DNA from: Chara braunii
Lineage: Eukaryota; Streptophyta; Charophyceae; Charales; Characeae
Assembly (NCBI GenBank): GCA_003427395.1
Contig: BFEA01000939.1
Span: 21,377-50,795 of the forward strand
Length of the DNA: 29,419 nucleotides
Reading direction: 5' to 3'
The notes beneath the pieces were generated by a model that was not told the DNA's origin, searched no databases, and worked only from the letters and a program-made list of their open reading frames with translations. Position numbers and translations under genes: made by a program. Every line of letters begins with the position of its first letter. The first letter of the stretch is position 1. Of this stretch, positions 19,844 to 27,897 are shown one piece after another.

Positions 19844-20164
19844 ATGAGAAGTAAACGATTGCAAACTGCCCATAGTCCATCCCATCTACAACCTGATTCG
19901 AGAACCTGCGAGAGAAGCATGGGGGAGGACAAGATTTTGGTGGTGAAAGGCGAATCGAATAGGGATAAGAGGAAAGGCTGGGAGGAAGAGGCGTGCAAGG
20001 ATACAGAAAAGCACAGACCGACTCAAAGAGAGTTTGCGGTTGGAATAGCAGGAGAGAGAAAGTACATTAAATACGTAGTCTACTTCTGCGGACCAGATGA
20101 CAAACTGCATAGCACCAGTTCCTCGCTAGAAAGCGTGGAACAGGCCAAGGCGAAGCTTGCATGA
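19844..20164 (+). CDS. ORF a of the right LTR-like repeat, intact
   Basis: A 106-residue open frame from ATG 19844 (itself in an ATGA) to TGA 20162-20164, which overlaps the next ATG as ATGA. It starts MRSKRLQTAH, has a charged middle (MGEDKILVVKGESNRDKRKG), a strand-like core (EFAVGIAGERKYIKYVVYF) and ends LESVEQAKAKLA. The left copy (2004-2324) is the same length with two stops. The strand followed by acidic residues faintly recalls the family-1 core (YVLTFYFTDLD), but this is too weak to assign. A longer in-frame start at 19793 is possible but lies in sequence that does not stay open in the left copy. Confidence 0.5.
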   Translation: MRSKRLQTAHSPSHLQPDSRTCERSMGEDKILVVKGESNRDKRKGWEEEACKDTEKHRPTQREFAVGIAGERKYIKYVVYFCGPDDKLHSTSSSLESVEQAKAKLA

Positions 20165-20261
20165 GCTAAGTAATGTTTGAGTTATCACTTCCAGAGCTCT
20201 ACCAGCATCTAAACAACAACAGTTTGTAACTTTCTTCTTGGCATGAAGATACGGGAGTTTG

Positions 20262-20425
20262 TAATCCATATATTCAGTGCATATTCAAAAGATATTCAGT
20301 GCATATTCAGAAGATATTCAGTGCATATTCAGAAGGTATTCAGTGCATATCCCGAAGACATTCAGAGCATATTCAGAAGATATTCAATGCATATTCAGAC
20401 GATACTTGGTGCATATTCAGACAAC
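20262..20425. repeat. ATTCAG minisatellite, expanded copy
   Basis: About eight imperfect units of GTGCATATTCAGAAGATATTCA; the left repeat has about five. Confidence 0.85.
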
Positions 20426-20514
20426 TAGAAATTAGACTCTAGCAACATTAGACCGGAAACCTGACTCAGATAACCAGAATCAGGNTCAAATGATTAGAGA
20501 CTANGTTGAGAACA

Positions 20515-21050
20515 GTATTCAGACANNGAATTCAAAANAGTGATCGGAACAGCAGCTGGAAATGGAAGTCAGAAAACGGTTTTTCAGTGGCAGTTTTTTA
20601 GAACAATATCCAGGACAGAATTCGAAAGGCGTTCAGAACCACACTCAGAACCGTACTCAGAACCTTACTCAAGGCTGTGCTCAGGACAGTACTCGGAGCA
20701 ATATCCAGTGCTCAAGATAGTACTCAGTGTAGTACTCGAAGCAACATTCAGTACTCAAAGCAGTATTCAGGGCAGTGCTCTGGACAATGTTCTGAACTGT
20801 ATTCAGTTGCTACTCAGTCACTATTTAATCAATATATTAACCACTATTTGGTCATCTATTTAATCGACATTCAGCAACCAGTTAAAGGTCGGAAATAACA
20901 CTTCAGAGCGGCAATCTCAACATTAGCAGTCAATGGGTAACCAAACAACTGTCAAACAGCGATCAGATCAGCAATCAGAGCGGCAGTCAGAACAACAATC
21001 AGACCAAGAGTCAATGCCGCAACCGGAAACCGCAACTAGAGAGCAATTAT
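20515..21050. repeat. Diffuse CAG-based short repeats, right copy
   Basis: Words such as CAGAACCGTACTCAGAACC and CAGTACTCAAAGCAGTATTC recur with small shifts; open frames through it read as SEPYSEPYS or CSTRSNIQYS repeats. Ns at about 20485-20538. Confidence 0.7.
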
Positions 21051-21118
21051 CAAAAGACAACATTTTTGGAAAACACTATTTAAACAACATTCAACCATCA
21101 CCTAATTTTCTCACATGA
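20933..21118 (+). CDS. Gln/Ser-rich small ORF ending on family-1 start
   Basis: A 61-residue frame starting ATGGGTAACC (MGNQTTVKQRSDQQSERQ) and ending NIQPSPNFLT. It is hydrophilic and repeat-derived. Its TGA (21116-21118) overlaps the family-1 ATG at 21115 as ATGA, which is the main reason to list it. The left copy lacks the ATG and is partly closed. It may be only the tail of a longer chain ORF running through the repeats. Confidence 0.35.
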   Translation: MGNQTTVKQRSDQQSERQSEQQSDQESMPQPETATREQLSKDNIFGKHYLNNIQPSPNFLT

Positions 21119-21665
21119 GTGCAGTCAGATTCTTCCCAATCTAGGAGACCGTGCTGGCCGGTCTCAATAAGATAGCTACTAAAGACGCTTTCCCATATCG
21201 GTATGTCACTGCCGACGTCTTCAGTAAGGGCGACCTTTCCATCTATGTGGTCCACACTGAGATCGTTCGCAGTGTCCTTCACGACCTGAGGCCTTATTTG
21301 AGGAGGGCAAAGAGTTTCATGAGCTTTTCGACTCAGTCTGGATTGCAGCAGCAGGGTATCTAGAAGAAAGAGAGAAGGAGCTCGATGAGAGCGGTGCCAA
21401 GCTGATCCGCAGTTTTGGACCAAAGTTTTTTTCGGACTATCCCAGGCCTCCAGTTCCTTTCACTCTCACTGATGGGGCATACTGGGGCGACCTGATTGAT
21501 CTGACCAAGAGGTACATATCCCTTGCAGTGATTGATTATGAGGCAGTGACCGAGCCGTTCGAGTTCCCTCGTCTCAGGAGAGGCGTTTTCTCTCAGTCAT
21601 ATCTCCCTACTCTGTGGGAGGAGTTTTGTGCCATGGTTGATTTTCGTGTCATGGGACTCGGATGA
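21115..21665 (+). pseudogene. Family-1 gene in right repeat, stop and frameshift
   Basis: Counterpart of 3225-3776. It keeps the start (MSAVRFFP), FPYRYVTADVF, SIYVVHTE, LHDLRPYL and the later PFTLTDGAYWGDLIDLTKR block. Breaks are a TAG at about 21145 (Lys in the left copy) and a missing base near 21302 that shifts the frame. The left copy's stop is Tyr here, so the two copies have decayed independently and together show that an uninterrupted frame of this length once existed. It ends TGA 21663-21665, overlapping the next ATG (21662). Confidence 0.6.
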
Positions 21666-21790
21666 AAGTTTTTGGAACTCGCAAGGTTTAGGTGGCTTTA
21701 CATTATGAGGTCACAACCTCAGAGAGTACGGAGGCATGGCAAGAGGCCCAAGCGACAGACAACAAAGTGACAGATGAAAAGTGGAGTTAA
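21662..21790 (+). pseudogene. Small chain ORF after family-1 gene, right copy
   Basis: Starts at the ATGA ending the family-1 gene (MKVFGTRKV), then an internal TAG shared with the left copy, then VALHYEVTTSESTEAWQE to TAA. Two codons longer than the left copy because TGG is present where the left copy has TGA. Confidence 0.3.
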
Positions 21791-22067
21791 GAGGGTTGAG
21801 TTAGGACTCTCGACTGGTGCTGGCTATGCTCTCTTTCATGTGTACTCCCTGAGACTATTATGAGAGTTTTCATTCTTCCCTCATTCATTTATCCTGTCAT
21901 ATGCACAAGTCAGTCGGTCTTGCTTTTACGCATTGTGTTTGCTTTATGATTGCCTTGTGGATGATCCTGTCACAGTTCTCACAATCAGAATGACATAATC
22001 GATGCATCCATAGCACCCCACAATTTTATGGTTATGATTTGCAGAACTCTTTGTTGTTCCGAAACAA

Positions 22068-22073
22068 AATAAA
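22068..22073 (+). promoter_or_regulatory. AATAAA polyadenylation signal in right LTR-like repeat
   Basis: Same position relative to the repeat end as the hexamer at 4096-4101; conserved in both copies. Confidence 0.35.
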
Positions 22074-22262
22074 AGATTCCTAAGACCGGGGACCGGCGAA
22101 GACCGCAATTGAATGATCTCACTCGAAGCCTGATGCACACAACAGGAAGGGATTTGCATTATTTATTTATTTATTTATTGCAATCAACAACCAAAACCCT
22201 GCGTGACAGCTTGTTGGCTTTCTGGTCGCCCGAAGTGGCTAGACTAGAAAAAGTGCGACAAC

Positions 22263-22275
22263 GGGTTGTTGACGG
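22263..22275 (+). other. Decayed primer-binding-site remnant
   Basis: GGGTTGTTGACGG directly follows the right repeat and aligns with GGCGTCGTTGCCGG of the primer site at 4295-4308 with one gap and two mismatches. The left repeat ends the same way before its primer site. The match is short, so chance is possible. Confidence 0.35.
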
Positions 22276-22315
22276 CACGTACACGGGGTATAACTCCTGC
22301 GCGGGAGAGGGGTTC

Positions 22316-22655
22316 ATGAGAGGGGTCTGGGTTTTCGGTTCTCGACCCGCGGGGCTTGCGGACGGGACCCGCTAGAGACACTCCTCCCGCGAGGGAGCGG
22401 GGTCCTCAAGCGGGAGCCGTTCGGGACTTGGGGGTGAGGAGAGTAGTGCTTCGGGTTCCGGGACAAGAAAGCGAGGAAAACTCAAACGTCATTGTGAACG
22501 AGGGGGATAGGGGGCTACCTGGGGAAGAAGAGGTGAGAGATACGTGGGGCGCCTTGGACGAGGGATCGGAGGATGGGTCTTGGGTGGACCGGTGCCTTGC
22601 CGATTTCTTGGACTCGGACCTATGGGATTATTTCGACTACGAGAACGAATATTGA
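22316..22655 (+). pseudogene. Acidic hypothetical protein, start uncertain
   Basis: ATG 22316 (ATGA context) opens MRGVWVFGSRPAG, which ends at TAG about 22375. An overlapping frame continues from about 22356 to TGA 22655 with an Arg/Pro/Gly-rich part and then a strongly acidic C terminus (DEGSEDGSWVDRCLADFLDS, YFDYENEY). The two pieces may be one ORF split by an indel. An acidic aromatic tail could mediate protein contacts, but no family is recognised. First ORF after the right repeat. Confidence 0.35.
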
Positions 22656-23273
22656 AAAATTCAAGGACCATAAGGTACGTATATGTGACTGCTTAACCTG
22701 AGAGACTCTTCCTAAAACTCTACTTCCCCACCCTTTTTTCTTGGAACACCCCGATTGAATTCTTTTGATTGCAAGAGAGAAAAAGAGTCAGCCGGTGGTG
22801 AAAAGGAAGAAGGGAGCGAAGTGAGAAGGGTTCACGATGCGAGAAGGAGAAAGAGAGGGAGTAGACAGGCTAGTGATCACTGATCGATAGGTCGATAAAG
22901 TTCTGGGACCCGGGTAATTCCACGCTCGAGGTGGGGCGAGTAGGGGCATAGTTCCGAATAGGTTAACTTAGGACTACGGGTCGGTTCGGTGAGGGACATA
23001 GGGCACGGGTGTGTGACTGCGGTCCGACTCCGGAGAGAGGGTTGCCACCCTTCTTCGGGGATAACCTGTGCTCGCAGCTAGTCCTTATACCTGGAAGTGG
23101 GAGGACTTTTCAGCGAAGGAGGACAGGAAGGTAGCCAAGTGAGACGACGTTCGTTCTCTGGTCCATTTGATCCTGCTGGGCTCACAGGCACCTTCTTCTT
23201 GCAGGGTAGGGGTGGTCTCTCGAGTGTCCAAATAGTAAAGGTGATAAAAAATATCTTTCTTTGATTAGGGTGA
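22656..23273. other. Intergenic region, no gene
   Basis: Purine-rich stretches (about 22780-22865) and GC-rich sequence without a supportable frame. It may hold leader sequence for the gene array that follows. Confidence 0.45.
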
Positions 23274-23627
23274 ATAAGCCTGGAAGCGGTCCTGGAAGGG
23301 ATTAGCGTGAGTAGTTACGGTGGGGTCGACGTGTGGTGCTATGCCTTCCGCCTGTGGACGGGGGATTTCGACGTGGCCATCTATGTAGAAGAGGGACGAG
23401 ATTGGGGGGAGGATTTCCTCCGCGGATGGGAGGAGGCAGTAGGCAACTCTCGAGCGGAAAGAGGGGAACTTCGAGGGTACGGGTTTAGATACTTCTACTC
23501 ATTCGGGTACCGGATTTATCCTAGGGGAGGGCAACCTGCGCCGGTGATTCCGGACGCTTATCTCGACGGGTCGGACGGGTGGAGAGTATTAATCGCGATC
23601 ATAGAGGAGATAGTGGNGNGCCTATNA
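23274..23627 (+). pseudogene. Family-1 gene P1, start codon ATA
   Basis: The frame begins at ATA AGC CTG (23274), aligned with ATG AGC CTA of P3; the start has apparently mutated, and the first usable start is GTG 23307. Otherwise open to the stop at 23625-23627 (TNA; TGA if N is G). Core blocks: GGVDVWCYAFRLWTGDFDVA, IYVEEGRDWGEDFLRGWEEA, YGFRYFYSFGYRIYPRGGQP and PVIPDAYLDGSDGWRVLIAI, ending IEEIV. About 117 residues. The stop overlaps the P2 start as ATNA. Soluble, acidic, with alternating strands and one helix. No function recognised. Confidence 0.6.
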
Positions 23628-23986
23628 GCTTAGGGGTTCTGGAGTTTGAGCCGACAGGCATTAGCGTGGGACGCCATGGGGGTGTAGACGTGTGGTGCTA
23701 CAACTTTTACCTGTGGACCGGGGATATCGATATAGCCCTTTACGTAGAAGAAGGGACTGACCAAGAGGAAACCTTCCTAAACAGTTGGGAAGAAGCTGTT
23801 GACCATGCTCAACTGGAGAGGGACCTTTTAGGGGGCTACGGGATCATATATTTCTATACACTGGGTTGCCGAACTTTTCGACGAGGAGAACAACCAGCTC
23901 CGGTTATACCGGAAGCATATCTGGATAGGTCAGATGGGTGGAGAGTGTTGGTAGCGATCGTAGAGGAGATAGTGGAGAATCTATGA
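23624..23986 (+). CDS. Family-1 gene P2, best-preserved copy
   Basis: Start ATN (ATG if N is G) within the ATGA overlap with P1; open to TGA 23984-23986. About 120 residues: SLGVLEFEPTGISVG, GGVDVWCYNFYLWTGDIDIA, LYVEEGTDQEETFLNSWEEA, YGIIYFYTLGCRTFRRGEQP, PVIPEAYLDRSDGWRVLVAI and VEEIVENL. It differs from P1 and P3 mainly by replacements, with no indels, a pattern expected of paralogous coding genes. The end overlaps P3 by exact ATGA (23983-23986). It gives the clearest outline of the family: two strands around a D-x-D turn, a YVEEG motif, a WEEAV helix, and a Pro-rich segment leading to the DGSDGW block. Confidence 0.65.
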   Translation, partial: XSLGVLEFEPTGISVGRHGGVDVWCYNFYLWTGDIDIALYVEEGTDQEETFLNSWEEAVDHAQLERDLLGGYGIIYFYTLGCRTFRRGEQPAPVIPEAYLDRSDGWRVLVAIVEEIVENL

Positions 23987-24356
23987 GCCTAGGGGTTTTA
24001 AAAGTTGAACCGGCAGACATTAGCATGGGTGATTGCGAGGGAGTAAACGTGTGGTGTTATAAGTTCTTCTTGTAAACTGGTGATAGAGACATCGCCCTCT
24101 ATGTGGAAGAGGGGACGGATTTAGGAGAAGGCTTTCTTAGTAGTTGGGAGGAGGCCGTTGGCCTTGCGCAACTGGAGAAGGAACTTCTGGGGCATACGAG
24201 ACCCTTTATTTCTACACACTAGGTTACCGTACCTTCCGACAAGGGTAGCAACCCGCCCCGATCATACCGGAGACCTATCTCGACGGGTCTGACGGGTGGA
24301 AGGTATTGGTGGGGGTCATTAACAAGGTAGTGCAAAGTCGGAAGGGGCATGGTTAG
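23983..24356 (+). pseudogene. Family-1 gene P3, two stops and a deletion
   Basis: ATG 23983 overlaps the P2 stop. Frame: MSLGVLKVEPADISMG, VNVWCYKFFL, TAA at 24073-24075 where P1/P2 have Trp, then TGDRDIALYVEEGTDLGEGF and SSWEEAVGLAQLEKELLG. One base is missing in a G run near 24192; the shifted frame continues LYFYTLGYRTFRQG, TAG near 24246 (Glu in P2), then PAPIIPETYLDGSDGWKVL. It ends TAG 24354-24356, overlapping the first family-2 gene (ATG 24349) by 8 nt. Confidence 0.6.
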
Positions 24357-25110
24357 GATTGTAGAAGCAGGAGAAAACGGCAGAGTAAAAATCGAGAAGG
24401 CTGACCTTCTCAAAGAAAGAGAATGCTTTAGTGTCCCCTTGGATCACCGTACGGCAAGGTACCAAGAGGGGCGTGAGAGAGGGGTGAAACTTGAGAAGGG
24501 AGTCTTTCTTTGGGCACGGTTCGCCGTAGGCATCTGGGAAGGAGATTAGTGGACCAAGAATAGACCTAGGAATGGGGGGAAGGCCCGANGAGCGGCAGTT
24601 CGTGCCGAGGCCACGGTCTATCTAAGTCGAGAGGCGTNGGANGAGTACGTCACCCACTGGGCCTTAGNGTGGTATCGGGCGGACCATTGGGAGTTACGCG
24701 CGGGGCCTATCCTNAGGCGGATCTTCGAGGAGGTGCCCCTTCANCATAGCCTGCCGCTCCGCTTGCGGGTAACTTGCGCCCGGGACGAGGAATATCCTCG
24801 AGCCATTGGTTGCGTTCAGGCTATATTCCCTTCTTATGTCTTCAGGAGGGTGTGTGGAGAGNNGGCCGCGTACNAGAAGGTAGTAAGGTCTATAAGGCGG
24901 GAGAGAAGGAGGCACATGTCCTTTCATTCGCTCCATTGGTTCTATTCCTATTGTGTGGACAACCCGGTTCCNTACGGGGTTAGGGCAGATCGGATCCGGG
25001 AGAGGATCTCTCTGGAGTCNGAAAGCNACCNTGAGAGCAGGCGANACTACCNTTACCAAAGGGTGTTGGAGTACGCCAAAAGGTNGGATAGAATGAATGG
25101 TTCTATTTGA
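24349..25110 (+). pseudogene. Family-2 gene A, one stop
   Basis: ATG 24349 (MVRIVEAGENGRVKIE) overlaps the end of P3. TAG at 24547-24549, then the same frame continues to TGA 25108-25110; about 253 codons, several containing N. Family-2 blocks in order: LEKGVFLWARFAVGI; AEATVYLSREA; LRAGPILRRIFEEVP; YPRAIGCVQAIFPSYVFRRV; and the most conserved, HSLHWFYSYCVDNPV. The last two align with VPRASRVLHADLPQFLTRSF and SGLFWLYTRCVDFGVHP of gene C. Rich in Arg and Glu, no membrane segment. It overlaps gene B by 14 nt. Function unknown. Confidence 0.5.
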
Positions 25111-25768
25111 CCGGAGCGTCGGTAGGTTTGTTNAGTCCCCTCTAGACGAGCGAGGGGTGTNTAGGTTGGTTCCAAGCAACAGAAGAATCCCTGGTTGAAG
25201 AAGATTAGAGGGAGGGGAGATTACAACCGAAGGAAATTTCGTANNGGTAGAATCGGAAGAGGCGAAAGGGAAAACGCNTGAGGTGCATCTCAAAGTTACC
25301 TCGATAATCTTCGTCAAGNCGGGGGCTTGGTCGAAGATTATTGTACCTCTGGCCTTGGGCCAAGGTGGTGGGCTGNACTTNTTAATCAGGGAGGTTAGAG
25401 AAGTCAGAAGAAGGTGGATAGACANGGTCCGAAAGGAGTTTNGGTTTNTGGCGTTAGAGGCAGAGAGGTTCACTAGGGCAGGNGAACTCCCAAGGGCGAG
25501 TTACCCCGTAACCGTGTGGGTCTCAGGCTTTGTGTTCTCAAGTTAGAGTGAGAGAAGAGTGGTGAAACTCCTAGAAAGANAAAGGAGTTTTGAATTACCT
25601 TTTGGGGCCCTGTGGACACTGTACACTCATAGTCTCGATCAAGGAATCCCTCCGCGAAGGAAACTTTGGGGTATTCTTAGGAGATTAGGGTCCCTGGAAA
25701 AAAACGTTTACCCTCTCACCAGAAAGATACCGCAAGTGGGTTTTCGAAACGGCATTTGTAGATGGTGA
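25097..25768 (+). pseudogene. Family-2 gene B, two stops
   Basis: ATG 25097 (MVLFDRSVGRFV) lies inside the end of gene A. Stops at 25196-25198 and 25544-25546 break the frame, and Ns blur parts. Recognisable blocks: EVHLKVTSIIFVK, ELPRASYPV and, after the second stop, GALWTLYTHSLDQGIPPRRK, which aligns with GLFWLYTRCVDFGVHPRGG of gene C. It ends TGA 25766-25768 within ATGGTGA, where gene C starts (25762). Confidence 0.5.
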
Positions 25769-26489
25769 GATTTGTGCTCAGTGAGAATGAAGCGGTAGAG
25801 GCGATAGAAGCCGGTGACGCGGGAAAAGTATTGATCCTTGGGTACCCTCGCGTGACGCCTACTGGATAAGCGTTGAGAAAGGAGGAGTCATCCGAGGAGG
25901 CACCTATGTGTGGGTTCGGGCTCGCAGTCTTACTTGGAAAGAAGGAGTGCAAAGAGGAGGTCCGACTGACCTCGGTCGGTTCCTAGAGATTTGGGCTACG
26001 ATTTTCCTCGACGAGGACACGTGGACTGAGGTTTCGAGGGGTTTAGTAACCGGCCGAGAGACCCATATGGAGTACCGTGAGTCCGCGAGGCTGGTAGCAA
26101 ATAATCTGGTGCTGGGTGATTACGAGGAGGGGACCTTCGAGTCGTGGAAACAGATGTCCTTCGCTGAACAAGGTGAGGTCCCTCGCGCGTCCAGAGTGCT
26201 CCACGCGGACCTTCCCCAATTCTTAACACGCTCATTCTTGCGAGATCCAGAAGAAAGAGTGGTGGCTGTATTCCGAGCCGCTCAAGAATCCGGAGTGTGG
26301 ACGAGCGGGCTGTTCTGGCTCTACACGCGGTGTGTGGACTTTGGGGTCCATCCAAGGGGAGGATTACCCCCTATATTCGAGAGGTTGAGAGAGTTTGAGG
26401 GGATCCGAGCTCACGGTATTGACATTTCGTACGCCCGCCTGTTCGGGGAAGCTCAGGTGGCTAACCGGCGAGGATACGAAGCTCGATGA
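25762..26489 (+). pseudogene. Family-2 gene C, one frameshift
   Basis: Starts MVRFVLSENEAVEAIEAG (ATG 25762). The frame changes near 25850; after it the sequence runs uninterrupted to TGA 26487-26489: AYWISVEKGGVIRGGTYVWV, ATIFLDEDTWTEVSRGLVTG, VPRASRVLHADLPQFLTRSF, EERVVAVFRAAQE, SGLFWLYTRCVDFGVHPRGG, LPPIFERLREFEG. Total about 242 codons. One base change would account for the only break, so it may be an assembly error rather than decay. It ends by exact ATGA overlap with gene D. Confidence 0.55.
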
Positions 26490-27169
26490 TAAGAGGGGTT
26501 CCCGGGACTCTTTGGGCCTCAATAGAGCCTGTGAGTGGGGAAGGAGAGGTTATCCTCGTCTTGTTGCCCAAAGAAAGTCAAAGAAATCTGACAAGGGTCA
26601 TTCTAAGGGAAGTAGCCGAGATCCGTCGAGGGAGAGCATTCGTTTGGCTGACAGTGAGCATCGGGGAGAGGTTGGTGATCGGAGAGGCCAAGGTGTTCCT
26701 TTCGAAGGAAGGTTTCTTGGAGGTAGCCCGCAACTTGAAGTTGGGGGAAGATCCGCTCATAGATGCTCGGGCGACTCAAGACCATCTAGAGAGGCTGGTG
26801 GAAGAAGCAAGTCCTCGAGAGGAGTACCATAAGATCTACGGAGTGACCTACACGGGCTGGGAAGAGGTAACTCGGTTTTTCGACAGTGACCCCGTTGGAG
26901 TCCCTCGTTTCATCCTTGAGCGAGTTTATCCCTCGAAAACGGTCAGAAAGGCGGTGGAGCATAGGATCTCGATCCTGAACCAATTTCGGTTCACAAGGTC
27001 CGACCTGCATTCCCTATTATTGTGGTGCCTCCAAAGCCCATACGAGGACAATTGGTCATCGCTAGAGGGCCTGGGCTACGCNTTTGAGGGCTGGANCCAA
27101 CANGTGAAGGTGTCAACCATCACCTGGAGGTACTTGGGAAAAATATGTNAAGCGGGGTTAGAAGGATAA
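26486..27169 (+). CDS. Family-2 gene D, uninterrupted
   Basis: ATG 26486 in an ATGA overlap with gene C; open for 227 codons to TAA 27167-27169, with a few Ns near the end. Blocks: RRGRAFVWLTVSIGERLVIG, EAKVFLSKEGFLEVARNLKL, ARATQDHLERLVEEA, VPRFILERVYPSKTVRKAVE, LHSLLLWCLQSPYEDNW. These align with genes A, C and E in the same order. Predicted soluble mixed alpha/beta. Past the TAA the same frame runs to TGA 27230-27232, overlapping the next ATG at 27225, so the TAA may be a secondary mutation that shortened the protein by about 21 residues. Confidence 0.6.
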   Translation: MIRGVPGTLWASIEPVSGEGEVILVLLPKESQRNLTRVILREVAEIRRGRAFVWLTVSIGERLVIGEAKVFLSKEGFLEVARNLKLGEDPLIDARATQDHLERLVEEASPREEYHKIYGVTYTGWEEVTRFFDSDPVGVPRFILERVYPSKTVRKAVEHRISILNQFRFTRSDLHSLLLWCLQSPYEDNWSSLEGLGYXFEGWXQXVKVSTITWRYLGKICXAGLEG

Positions 27170-27224
27170 GACCCCTCNGATCTCATACGAATAGCNATTG
27201 CATGCCGACGGAAAAACTTGAGGC

Positions 27225-27425
27225 ATGAGTGAGCCCGACACTAGTGAATTGGTGGGACTAGAGAGGGTTAGGTCGGAGCTATATAGGATCCTGACCCTTT
27301 GTTGGGAAGAGGAAAGGAGGGCAAGACNAGGGTCCTTGCGAAGGATCAAGTTATTAGAAACNNCCACGATAAAGATACTTGACGATTTAAAAGAGGNGCT
27401 ACTCTCCGGGGGAGAAGAGGCATGA
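27225..27425 (+). CDS. Small charged helical ORF in the array
   Basis: A 66-residue frame starting MSEPDTSELVGLERVR and ending SGGEEA at TGA 27423-27425. It is highly charged and probably helical (ELYRILTLCWEEERRAR). ILTLCWEE resembles LFTLCWES of gene E, so it might be a fragment of the C-terminal family-2 domain. Its start overlaps the extended end of gene D and its stop overlaps the next ATG (27422) as ATGA. Confidence 0.4.
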   Translation: MSEPDTSELVGLERVRSELYRILTLCWEEERRARXGSLRRIKLLEXXTIKILDDLKEXLLSGGEEA

Positions 27426-27897
27426 GAGCTACCTACACCTCGAACTCGATAATTGGGAATTGGAGACGAGGGATGACGAGCCCGAGGTTGAAATAGGAGG
27501 AGGAGCGGATCTTGACCCAGGCCTTGGAGAGGACAGAGTGGCTCAAGCCGAGAAGAGTTTCCTCGTCGAAGCATGGCGACTGACCTTGTGGAAAAGGAGG
27601 CCCTGGACCACCTTAGCTAGGTTTTCAATCTTTATTAGGGAGGCAAGAGGATTACGGTTCTCTAGAACGTGAAGGAAACCTTTGACGGAGGTCGAGAGAA
27701 GGTTTGAAGAGGACTCTAGGTGGCTTGGAAACCCACTCGAGGCCAGGGTGCACCTAGTAGAGGCGCGTTTTTGGGACAGGACGGGAGAGTACAAGCAAGC
27801 CTTGCATCGGACGATACTCGAGCGAGGCGAGGGCTCTCGAGAGAGGTGTGAGGACTCGCTAGTCGAGGTGGCGGAGAGATTAGCTCGGGTAACGTGA
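27422..27897 (+). pseudogene. Decayed chain ORF G, probable family-2 fragment
   Basis: ATG 27422 begins in the ATGA at the end of the preceding ORF, but coding sense soon moves to frame 1 (SYLHLELDNWELETRDDEPE), through TLARFSIFIREARGL, a TGA at 27670-27672, and then EARVHLVEARFWDRTG to TGA 27895-27897. TLARFSIFIREA matches TLVRFSIVSRED of gene E, suggesting a truncated family member. The acidic/Gly-rich part (EPEVEIGGGADLDPGLGED) is unique. The end overlaps gene E by GTGA. Confidence 0.4.

Larger units (their letters stand above)
17638..22262 (+). mobile_element. Right copy of giant LTR-like direct repeat
   Basis: From about 18225 to 22262 this matches 311-4291 in order and orientation. The additional 590 bp back to 17638 are assigned because they follow a candidate polypurine tract and start TG; this part has no partner in the left copy. 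The repeat ends GTGCGACAAC and carries ORF a, a Gln/Ser-rich ORF, a family-1 gene and a small ORF, joined by ATGA overlaps. It contains about 85 bp (around 21870-21955) absent from the left copy. It may be the 3' LTR of the element at 4294-17637 and at the same time the 5' LTR of a second internal region, because a decayed primer site follows it. Confidence 0.65.
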
